Source: Hemileia vastatrix (lineage: Eukaryota > Basidiomycota > Pucciniomycetes > Pucciniales > Zaghouaniaceae). From it: a stretch of 64,000 bases of DNA. The DNA lies in the NCBI GenBank assembly GCA_030280995.1, contig JASXTE010000008.1, forward strand, positions 4,235,001 through 4,299,000, given 5' to 3'. This document shows positions 11,317 to 20,239 of this stretch, in pieces; the first letter of the stretch is position 1, and each line of letters opens with the position of its first letter. Position numbers and translations under genes: made by a program. Under the pieces are notes generated by a model. It saw nothing but the letters and a program-made list of their open reading frames with translations, was not told the origin of the DNA and did no database searches.

Positions 11317-12266
11317 ATGGTGAGCCAATGTCAATGGAGGTTGATTCTGACTCTGAGGAGGATGTCCCTTTGGCTTCATTTCCAAAGCCTGCTGGAGCTA
11401 GAGGTTCTGGTAAGGGATCTGGTTTGGTTCCTGTTAATGGTAAATCTGTTGGTGGTGCTAGTCCTCAAGAAGATTCTAGGACCAAGGTGGTGAAGCCAAG
11501 GGCTCACTTTGAGAGGCCAGTAGTTTCTGGTCAAGTTAATGTTATGGACTCTGTCCTGGAAAGGATGAATCAGGGTCAGGTTTCCCTATCTTACGGGGAA
11601 TTGTATGCTATCAGTTCAGGGTTGGCTGATAGACAGAAAAAGTTGTTGACCAGGAGAAGAGTTTCTTCTGGGGAGGTAGAATACATTTGTTATTCTGCTG
11701 AAAAGTTTGGTTAGGGGTTGGAAACTCATTTTTCTGCTCCTCTGGGATATGTCAATGTCACTCTGAATGGCAGGGAGGCAAGGGCATTGGTGGATTCAGG
11801 TTCTCAGATAAACCTGATTTCTTTGTTTGAGGCAACTCATTTGGGCCTCCCCATCAAAACTGGTATTGGTGGGAATTTGAGAGGGATCGGTGGTCATGTC
11901 ACTGAATCGGTTGGAACTTCAGAGTTTGTGAAATTAGATGTTGGTGGAGCCTCAGGGAAGGTTCATTTTTACATTGATAAAGGTAATGTAAAAGCAGTTT
12001 TGGGTGGGCCATTCTTGATGGATTTTCAGGAAATAATTGGTTATCAATTTGATTTGGGAATCAGTTTGGAGTTGACTGGTTAAGATGAAAGGAGGCTTCA
12101 CATGAGGTTATCATCCCCTGGAGAGGATGGTTGGGATACCAGGCCTGGTTTATCTTCAATGTGCCAGTGCATGGACTGCTGCAGGAGAAGGAAAGAAGTG
12201 GGTGCTGCCTCCGGTTTTTTTGAGTGTGGCTCAGGCTCTATTGAGAGTCTGTCTTTTTTAGAGTAA
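11307..12266 (+). pseudogene. Gag-protease continuation of A2, broken by stops
   Basis: An acidic Gag tail (DSDSEEDVPL, as in E) is followed by an aspartic protease of the retropepsin type. Its active-site motif D-S-G-S lies in ALVDSGSQINLISL near nt 11787-11830. In-frame stops TAG at 11712-11714 and TAA at 12081-12083 stand where E has Glu or Asp codons. The frame then continues to a TAA at 12264-12266. That stop overlaps the ATG of the next frame as TAATG, which may be the ancestral protease-pol junction. The protease would cut the Gag-Pol polyprotein. Confidence 0.75.
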
Positions 12267-13406
12267 TGAGGGCTGATCACCCTAGTGCTACAACCTCTCC
12301 CCAAGATGAGGAAATCCCAGGTTGTAGTAGGTCAGCTCCCTTGGAGATATACCAAGTGGATTTTCAACTTTCTCTTTTTGATGTTTCTCTTCTCTGCAAG
12401 TATTCATCAAGTTTTTTATCAAGTCACTGTTCTCTCTCAAGATTCTTAATTATTTTTAATTCAAGCTCAAGACAGAAGATTGGTTATATATCTTTATTGA
12501 AAGATATGCGGAAACGTTTTGGGGCGGTGAGATTGGGGTCTAAAAGTAAGTCCTCCCAATTGTGCACCGCTAGGGTTTCTTCTACACCTTTCAAAAACAT
12601 TACCTGGGCCACACTTGTGAGCATTGGGAAAACCCCTGGTTATTTTTGTAGGTCAGAAGAAAACTCAAGAAAAGAAGATAAAAATTTCAAGATAATTCAA
12701 GAAAATCAATAAAAAAATCTGAAGATAATGAAGAAAGAAGATTCAAAATATTTTTGTGAAGATCTTCAAGATCAATTTTTGGGCCTCCAGCATGAGCTTA
12801 AACTGCATAAAATTATGAAGAAAGAAGATCATTAAGATCAATTTTTGGTCCTCCAGCATGAGGTTAAACTGAAAAATTTTAAAAGAGTTGATTCTGAAGA
12901 TGAATCAAGATTTGAAGATTTGGAAGACGGAAGTGAAGATGAAGATTTGGAATTGCGAAAATGTTTTGGAGTGGTGAGATTGGGGTGTAAAAGTAAGTCC
13001 TCCCAATTATGCACTGCTAGGGTTTCTTCTACACCTTTCAAAAACATTGCCTTTGCCACACATGTGAGCAATGGGGAAACCCTTGGTTTTTGTTCCAGGT
13101 CTGGTGGTGAAGATTTCCTGATGATTGCTCAAGTTGAAGATGGAGCGGCAAAGTATAAGAAGGTAGCACAGTAGATTAGGCCTGTCAATGAGCCTATGCC
13201 TGTGGGTTTGAATCCACCCTTGAAGAGACCTCATTTGTCAAGAGATCCGTACTGTACTCCTTTGGTGAAGAATCCTCCAAAATTTTTAGAGATGGCTAGG
13301 GTGACTGTGGAAAGGTTGAAAGTTGTTAATTTTGGTCCTGATGGGTGGTTGTCTGAAGATTAAAAGAAGTTATTGTTGCACGTTATTGTGCTAAAGGAAA
13401 AGGCTG
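12266..13406 (+). pseudogene. N-terminal pol linker of A2 with duplicated segments
   Basis: It starts at the ATG of the TAATG overlap and initially matches the start of E's pol frame (SPQDE.P.C.RSA motif). The middle consists of repeated material: two 143-bp copies (12508-12650 and 12955-13097) and two copies of the CTCC/GAGG motif at about 12781 and 12848. From about 13160 it again matches the E segment before RT (PVNEP, LNPPLKRPHLSRDPY). Stops and frame changes are frequent, so it cannot be translated through. Confidence 0.65.
12508..13097 (+). repeat. Direct duplication of a 143-bp segment in A2 (12508-12650 and 12955-13097)
   Basis: The two copies share AAGTAAGTCCTCCCAATT, CTAGGGTTTCTTCTACACC and TTTCAAAAACATT blocks with a few substitutions, at an offset of 447 bp. 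I do not see convincing terminal inverted repeats, so this is described only as a direct duplication. Confidence 0.7.
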
Positions 13407-15611
13407 GTGTTTGTTGAGGAGGAAAGGTGTGTATTGAAGCACTCTTATGGGGAACCTTACTTGATTCCTGTGGTTTGTCATGAACCTTGTCAAATTAAAC
13501 CTATTCTAATTCCAGCCGCTATTAGAGAGGATTTTGTGGAGATTGTTAGGGAAAGAGTCAGGACTGGGTTATACAAACAATCGACATCCAGCTACTCAAA
13601 TCCGGTTTTCTGTGTAGAGAAGCAAAATGGGAAGTTGATGGTGGTTCATGATCTTAGAGCCTTGAATAGAGTCACTATCAAGGACACTGGTATGCCACCA
13701 AGTGCAGAGGATTTTGTTGAAGCTTTTGCTGGAAGGGTGTGTTAAGTTTTGGGTGATATTATGGGTGGTTATTATGAGAGGGAACTCCATACGGATTCAA
13801 GGCCTCTCACAACTTTTGAGACTCCTTTGGGAAGATTTCAGCTCACTAGGTTGCCTCAGGGAGCAACTAATTCAGTGGCAGTATATCAAGCACAGATGGC
13901 TTGGATTTTGCAGGATGAGGTTCCTACTCATCACCACACAATATGGGGGGCGGACTTGCTAGCGAGTCCGCAACCTTGGACCCAAACTCACCACAGATTG
14001 AACACACATTGAGCTATTGATAAAGGAACCATACAATCAGGGATGAACACCACTCAGCAGAACAGTTTTAGGTGGGTGTTCAAGTAGAGTTCAGTATGGA
14101 TTCAGTCTGAGTTCAGTCTGAGTTCCATCTGAGTTCCATCTGAGTTCAGGTTGAGGACTTGCTAGCAAGTCCACCCCCTATATTGTGTAGTGCATGCTGG
14201 TATTTTTATTTATGATGGTGGAACTAAAGGACCATCCACTGATTATGGTAATGAGGTGTTAGCGGAGAATCCTGGCATAAGGAGGTTTGTGTGGGAATAT
14301 GCAATAACTCTAGAGAGAGTGTTGTTTAGGATTGAAGAGGCTGGTTTGACCATTTCAGGGTCAAAATTCTGTTGTTGTGTTCCTGCTTTGGAAATTCTGG
14401 GTCATGTGGTCTGTAAAGAGGGAAAGATTATGGCGAAGAAGAAGATTAATAAAATTCAGTCATGGCCAAGGCCTAAAAATACTACTGAAGTCAGTGGATT
14501 TTTGGGTGTATGTGTATATGTCAGGATTTTTATTAAGGATTTTTCTTTGTTGGCTTCACCTTTAAGGAAGTTTACCAGAAAAGATGCAGATTGGGAATGG
14601 ACTGAAGAGTGTGAAGAGGCTTTTCAGAAGTTGAAAAAGGTTGTTGGTGAAGATATTGTTCTTCACAAGTTGGATTATGGTGTTGGTGCTGGAAAAATTT
14701 ATCTGGAAGTGGACTCAAGTTATATTGCTGCTGGTTCTGTTTTGTCTCAGGAGGATAAGACTGGGAGGGTCAGGCCAGTAAGATATGAGTCTGTGGTGTT
14801 TAATGAGGTGGAATCAAGGTATTCTCAACCTTAGTTGGAATTGTGTAGTGTAGCAAAAATTTTAAAGAAGCTACAGACGGTTTTGTGGGGGCAGAATTTT
14901 GAGCTGCAGGTGGATGCAAAATCTTTGGTTCAGATGATCAATACGCCTAGTCTTCCAAATGCTCCAATGACTAGGTGGGTGGCATTTATTCAACATTTTT
15001 CTTTTGACCTGGTACACAAACTAGGCAAAACTTTTACTATGCCTGATGGATTATCAAGGAGGCTACCTACAGATGAAGATTCTGAGGCTGAAGAGCTTGA
15101 TGAAGATGTTCCAGTGGTTAGGGCCAGCACAAAGGGTGCTGAAGATTTTTCTGACGTCCCCCAAGAGGCTAAAATGGCTGGATCTGATCTTGATTCTGGT
15201 GATCAGGATGTTTTTGTTGATGAAGATGGAGTTGTTGTTTGGTACAGCTCAAATTTGGAAAAGGGTGTTTTTGTTAGTGAACTGGATTCTCACAAGGTTC
15301 AGTGGAAAGAGAAGGACGTGCCAAAATTTAAGGATTGGTGTCCTGGTTGGGCTGCTCAATTGGCTCATGTTCACACTGGGGATTTTGATGATAGAATTGT
15401 ACCCTTGGATGTTGTTTTGTTGGATTTTGAAGATGAGACCTGGGGTCAGTCTGGGTTTTATTTTATTTTGGTGGAATATCTGTTGACCTTGGAGAGGCCA
15501 GATAGTTGTGATGATGATACTTGGTTGGAGATCAAGAAGAAGAGTCCTGGATTTTATGTGTCAGGAAGAAGGTTGATGAGGAAAAGGCATTCTAATCCTC
15601 AAGGGTGGTGA
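13407..15611 (+). pseudogene. pol: Reverse transcriptase-RNase H of A2, interrupted by a MITE
   Basis: The RT fingers/palm matches E (SSYSNPVFCVEKQNGKL, LGDIMGGYYEREL, RLPQGATNSVAVYQAQ). It is interrupted by the MITE at 13932-14192 and resumes with the catalytic region, where E has F-I-D-D-G-G but A2 has F-I-Y-D-G-G. RNase H follows (EVDSSYIAAGSVLSQ to about 14834, then FELQVDAKSLVQMI). A linker with VWGQ/TWGQSGFYF and LLTLERP then leads to the integrase. Stops include TAA at 13743-13745 and TAG at 14832-14834. The loss of one catalytic Asp plus these stops makes the enzyme inactive. Confidence 0.85.
13932..14192. mobile_element. 261-bp CACTA-like MITE inserted in the A2 RT
   Basis: It is flanked by the 3-bp target duplication CAT (13929-13931 and 14193-14195). 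Removing it restores the RT reading around THAGIF. The terminal inverted repeats begin CACCACACAATATGGGGG on the left and CACTACACAATATAGGGGG on the right. Each end continues into a subterminal palindrome; the right one is GGACTTGCTAGCAAGTCC, the left one differs slightly. Inside are several TGAGTTCAGTC/TGAGTTCCATC direct repeats. CACTA ends with a 3-bp TSD fit the CACTA/EnSpm (CMC) superfamily. It has no coding capacity, so it would depend on a transposase elsewhere. Confidence 0.8.
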
Positions 15612-16735
15612 CTCAGAAGAAGGGTCAAGAACTTGTGTTGAAGTCTTTTCATAAAGACCTTGGTCATAGAGGCTTTGGGGAGACTTATAGAAGAGTAGCA
15701 GACAGATTTTGGTGGCCAGGTATGAAGTTGGCTGTGCAGGGTTTGGTTTAATCTTGTGAAGAATGTCAAAGAAGAAGTCACTTGAAACCTAAAGAGGTGG
15801 GCCGTGCTACTGGTGAATCAACTGTTTTTGGAAGGGTCAGTCTGTATGCTGTCCATATTAAAGAGGGCAGGTATAAATACTTGATTTTTGCTAGGGATGA
15901 TTTGTCTGATTGGATTGAGGCAGTGCCTCTGGTTAATTTGATTGCCAAGAATGTGGCAGAGTTTTTGAATAAGGAGTGGATTTATAGGTCTGGGTTGATG
16001 AAGTTGGTGACTGTTGATGGCGGGCCAGAGTTTGGTGCCGAATTTAAAGAAGCTGTGGCTAGTATTGGTTCTAAAGATAGAGTGGCTACGCCGTATTATC
16101 CTGAAGCTGAAGGCATGGTTGAAAGAGGCCATCAAGTTATTAAGAATACTTTGGTGAAGATGTGTGGAGATAGTGCTGAAAAGTGGAGGCATTATTTACC
16201 CTTGCTGTTATTTGCTGATAGGGAACTGTGAAGAGGACAACTGACTATTCTTCTTATGAGTTAATGTTTGGTCGGAAAGCTGTTCTACCTGTGGACTTGG
16301 AAGCTGTCTCATATCTTGGAATTGATTGGGATGAGGTGCACTCAACAGAAGAATTTCTCTGTGCCAGGATGCAACAGTTGGAATGTAGAGAGGAATGTCA
16401 AGAGAAGACATAATCTAGAATGATGAAGATTAGGAATCAATCATTCAGATAGTGGGACAAGAAGTTGGCTCATAGACTCAGGAATCCTTTGAAACCTGGT
16501 TGAATGGTTTTGGTGTATAATAGAAGTTTGGAGAGTCAGTGGGGAAAAATGTTTGCTAACAGATGGAATAGACCTTACAGAGTCAGATCTCAGGTGTCTG
16601 GAGGCTCCTATGTTTTGGAAGAGTAGGATGGTGCAGTCTTGAAAAAGAGAGTGGCTGAAGACCAGGTGAAGAGGTTCTATCCCAGAGGCACTAGGCATGT
16701 AGAAGATTGACTCCGCAATGAGGATAAACTATGGA
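15612..16735 (+). pseudogene. pol: Integrase of A2, inactivated
   Basis: The HHCC zinc-binding region lies at about 15640-15780 (LGHRG and CEECQ are recognisable across a stop). The core follows at 15782-16231. The second Asp (TVDGGPEF) and the Glu (AEGMVERGHQ) are present, but the first Asp is Tyr (SLYAVHI against SLDAVHI in E). A frameshift near 16230 and stops at about 16411, 16450, 16501 and 16624 break the C-terminal part, which still shows the GPY/F-like segment. Pol ends in an L-R-N-E-D-K-L motif followed by GG at 16734, just before the D insertion. Confidence 0.8.
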
Positions 16736-16739
16736 ACGT

Positions 16740-17999
16740 TTTAGACTGTTCTGAAGTACTAAGCAGTAGACACAATGCGAGATGGGTTGGTTCTTCCTTT
16801 CAATTTCTAAAAAGAAGCGCCTTCCACTCTTAATTTTAAAGACAGCGCAATAATGTGTAACACTAATTTTTGATTAGAAAGTTTGTAAGATGAAAGATGA
16901 GTTTTAGAGATCAGGAAAAACAAGTATTACTATCTGGATTTTCCTATTCTTAACAAGCGCTAATATCCACAGCTACTCCCTCTTTAAGCGCTCTCTTTGA
17001 ATATGCCTTGCAATAGGGATCAAAATGACTCTAGTAATAATCAATCCTACTGAATCTATATAACCTCACTATGTTGCGATTCTTTCACTATGCTTTTTGA
17101 AATACACACACAGACGCAAAAATTAAAAAGATTCAGACAAATCTCTAATTTTCTACTCTTAAAAGACTATATATGTGTATATATATCTATCTTATATGTA
17201 TGTCACTCTTCCTCTTTCTTTTAGACTCTATCAAATAGTCATCCTTTTTATATTTTTATGGTACTCAAGACAAAGTTCCCTAGTGGATCTTCAGCGCTAG
17301 CTCTAGCGCCGTATTAGTAAAACAATAAATAATTTATTAGTAAGCAACATACACTGCTTGTAACAACTACAGCGCCTAAATCATACCCTATAATTACTAA
17401 CACTAGTATTAACTTTTTTCACTGATACTCCACATATGTGCTTTTAACTATACCTTTGTTTCGTTTCAGCGCTAGTTCCAAGTTTGACTTATCCTAACAC
17501 TGTGTCTGGTTGCCTTAACTCTTGGGTAGTTTTATGATTGAGTCCCCACTCTTTTTGCTTTAATACTAAGTTCATAGTTCCGACAGCTTGCTTAACTAGT
17601 TAGCCTTCTTCATTACTTGTCTCAGTAAGTTTCCCAACTGGCTGCAGTACAGCATACTATGCACTTGAGTCGTCCTTAACCCATAACTTTTTCCTTAATG
17701 CGTAACACATACTTTTCTTTTTTTTTTTTTGATTTGGAAAGCCTGATTCCATATTTGTTTAGCGCATAATAGTCCTAAGTTGATAATACATAATTCCCCA
17801 TTGTGCGGCACATCTTGCTGCAATATCCGAGGGCACAGACCCTTAATCCTTTTAAGCGCTTCAATTTCCTTTCTTCCTTGAAACACAAAAATAAATATTA
17901 TATTTTTACACTTCCTGCTGCGCTAACTCCCCTTTATTCTTCCTGGACTACGCGCGCTGATTGGTCTAAATTCACGCTTCCTGCGAGGCGCATACCACA
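16740..17999 (-). repeat. 3' LTR of element D
   Basis: On the minus strand it begins TGTGGTATGCGCC at 17999 and ends GTCTAAA at 16740 (the expected terminal CA is changed). It matches the C LTRs at 29753-31085 and 39320-40653 but is shorter, with small deletions. A CCAAT box lies near its U3 start (GACCAATCAGC). Confidence 0.85.
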
Positions 18000-18004
18000 T
18001 CCTC

Positions 18005-19181
18005 TGTCAGAATAAATATCCTTAGGACTGATTATTTCTTATGCTTAAAATAAGATAACCTTAAGTAGATTAAGCTTATATCTTAAAAATAATGTTAAAA
18101 TAATAATATATATTATTTGATTATATATATATATAATTATTATTCTATTATATAATTTACAATAGTTTAAATAGCTTATCCATGGCCTAATAATATTTAT
18201 TAAGGTGTTAATGGAGTCATAATATACTTATCTTAAGTGATATGAAGTAATTATTGACATACATAAGCTTATATGTATACATAAATCTCATATTCAGTGA
18301 AATATGCAGTATATTATGTATATTTAGGTATATAAGTGAGTTTTAGCCCCTTAATAGCCTATAACCTTTGTTTTTCTGCTTATTTTAGGTCATATGGACG
18401 AAATCAGTGGACTCACAACACCTACAGAAACATAGACACCTATATCAGGCACATACACCCAGTTTGGACAACTAAAATTACTTCCTTGGATGGTTATTCA
18501 CGAATTTATGGGTTGGAAGGATGTTTCTGGGTTAATATGGATGCTTGGGGATGTTATTGGGGGCTTGGACATTTTATTTGTTTCCTTTATATGCTTTTAG
18601 TTTCATTAAATCTCTTTTTGATTATTTATTTTACCTGTTTCTTTATGGTATCCGCTTTTATCTGGGTTTTCTATTTATGGTATGGATCTGTGTTATTATT
18701 AATAGTGATGGAGGGTCCTTACTGGAGGTCTGGGTGTTGAAACTGCTTGAAGTGGAAGCCATGGGGAGGTGATGAGCCCTCACAGTGCTGTAATTGCCGA
18801 GGATAGCAGTGACATCATCTGGATTGAAGGTCTGTGCACTCCAGTGGATTTGGGTATAAGTAAGAAGGGATTTTGACGGTTTATTATAATCATTCAATTA
18901 CTGCAACTCAAACAACCACTACAATACAATTATTAGCATTCAGAAATATATTATAAAGCCCTTATAAATTGATATTATCTTTATATAAGCTATAACTATA
19001 TTTTATTCTTCTATTTTCCACCACTAGCACGCATTTAAATCCAAGTATTGTGAGTTTTATTTGAGTATAACTATTCTAATAGTCTTCCCCTGAGGTTTAA
19101 TCACTAAATCATTTATCAATAAGTAGTAGGACCATAAAATAACACTATTATATCATACTTATATACTAGACTATACTGACA
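18005..19181 (+). repeat. 5' LTR of element B
   Basis: It begins TGTCAGAATAAATATCC and ends ACTGACA. The left third is very AT-rich. The middle (about 18340-18900) has a more balanced composition and an open frame on each strand. The primer-binding site should start within a few bases of 19181; the sequence TTGGGGGTCTTTCC lies there but I cannot assign a tRNA. Confidence 0.88.
18336..18740 (+). other. ORF inside the B LTR (up to 134 aa, hydrophobic C-terminus)
   Basis: An ORF inside the LTR encodes a hydrophilic N-terminal part (YGRNQWTHN, HPVWTTKITSLDGYS) and about 60 hydrophobic residues that could form two or three membrane spans. The solo LTR keeps most of it open (60379-60750, minus strand). 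The 3' LTR copy has a TGG-to-TGA-type stop early on and stays open only downstream (26157-26411). It may be chance in a short LTR region, since three related copies are not independent evidence of coding. No family is recognised. Confidence 0.3.
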
Positions 19182-19692
19182 ATTGGGGGTCTTTCCTTAT
19201 ATTTTACTTATTATTTAGTATAAGCCTTGGGACGTGATTTTTACCTTAGTACAGCTCAAAATTAACCAAATATTTGGGTCTGCTGCATATTAGTGGGTCA
19301 TCATAACTCATTGATTGCGGAAAAGAACCCTTAAAATAATTGTACTAATTTTTTATCATAAAAATTAGATATTTACAGTAGTAACTGTACCCAATATAAA
19401 CCCAATTTCACTTGGTATTTGGACACCAATATAACACCCAATTAAATTGGTATTTGGCTAAAGCTTGGTAAGCTAATTATTCACCCTTATAGAGGTCTAG
19501 TTAAAATTATTATTATATTTTTAACAGATTTTTTTGAATTTTTTTTACATTTTATTTAAATAAATAAAGATATAAATTCAGGGTAAGCTCCATTGCTTTT
19601 TTATTAGTAATATATTTGCTAATATTATTTGTCTACTAATTCAATAGAGTTTTTTCCTTTTGTAGACGTAAAATATTGTCATTCTGAACAAT
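19182..19692 (+). other. Leader of element B, no gene seen
   Basis: About 510 bp between the 5' LTR and the first ATG at 19693. It contains two short related segments with TTGGTATTTGG (near 19410 and 19450) but no ORF or RNA gene I recognise. Confidence 0.55.
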
Positions 19693-19777
19693 ATGAGTGC
19701 TCCCCAGGATAGTGTAAGTGAAAAGCCTGCTTATAATACCAGGTCTAAAGCTAACAAAAACTTTCCAGGACATCACC

Positions 19778-20239
19778 ATGGAGGGACAACAGTACCCCCA
19801 GCCAGAAAGCATGAGTATAGAGGAAAAGGACGCCCTCTTAAAAAAGATGACTATAAAAAAGACGTCTCCTCCTCTTCAGGATCAACTGTCCCACCTGGCC
19901 AAACAGGTTCTGAAGTTGGAGGAATCAAAATCTCTCATGTTCAAAGAAGTAGAGCAGTTGCAAAACAATTGCAAGGTAGGGTTTCAGCAGATGAATCAGG
20001 CAATGGCAGAATTAAAGGGAGGCCAGCCCAGTCAATCAAATAAGCAACCCCCTACCCAAGGAGGGTCCACTCACTCCCAGGAGAAAATCCTGGTAGACAA
20101 ATGGAAACGGGACTGGTTTCACCAACAGTGGACAAGCCACAGTTGCAACAGGGATCCACCCCCTCATCTGACTTCCTCAGCTAACCCTTACAAGGGAAAA
20201 AAGTGCCAAAAATCAGGACTGGCAACCATCCCTTGGTAA
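19778..20239 (+). CDS. Small coiled-coil-like ORF upstream of and overlapping B gag
   Basis: From the ATG at 19778 (MEGQQYPQPESMSIEEKD) this frame is open for 153 codons. The middle has a heptad-like pattern (LSHLAKQVLKLEESKSLMF). Toward the end come VDKWKRDW and a terminal IPW, directly before TGGTAAGTAA. It is the homologue of the nested ORF in element A (1794-2333). The alternative frame from the ATG at 19693 hits TAA at 20041 and again at 20182, so in B this is the only long frame before gag. Its stop TAA (20237-20239) overlaps TTG at 20233-20235, where A has ATG. The role is unknown; it may be a separate Gag-like accessory protein. Confidence 0.6.
   Translation: MEGQQYPQPESMSIEEKDALLKKMTIKKTSPPLQDQLSHLAKQVLKLEESKSLMFKEVEQLQNNCKVGFQQMNQAMAELKGGQPSQSNKQPPTQGGSTHSQEKILVDKWKRDWFHQQWTSHSCNRDPPPHLTSSANPYKGKKCQKSGLATIPW

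Larger units (their letters stand above)
8731..16739 (+). mobile_element. Ty3/gypsy element A2, 5' part (continues at 61451)
   Basis: LTR, primer-binding site, gag, protease, RT-RNase H and integrase follow in gypsy order on the plus strand. The element is split after 16739 by element D, with TSD ACGT at 16736-16739 and 61447-61450. It resumes at 61451 with sequence resembling the non-coding 3' region of E. A2 is the oldest layer of the nest. Its enzymes have lost key residues: the zinc-knuckle second Cys is Phe, the first RT catalytic Asp is Tyr, and the first integrase Asp is Tyr. It also has several stops, so it is not autonomous. Confidence 0.85.
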
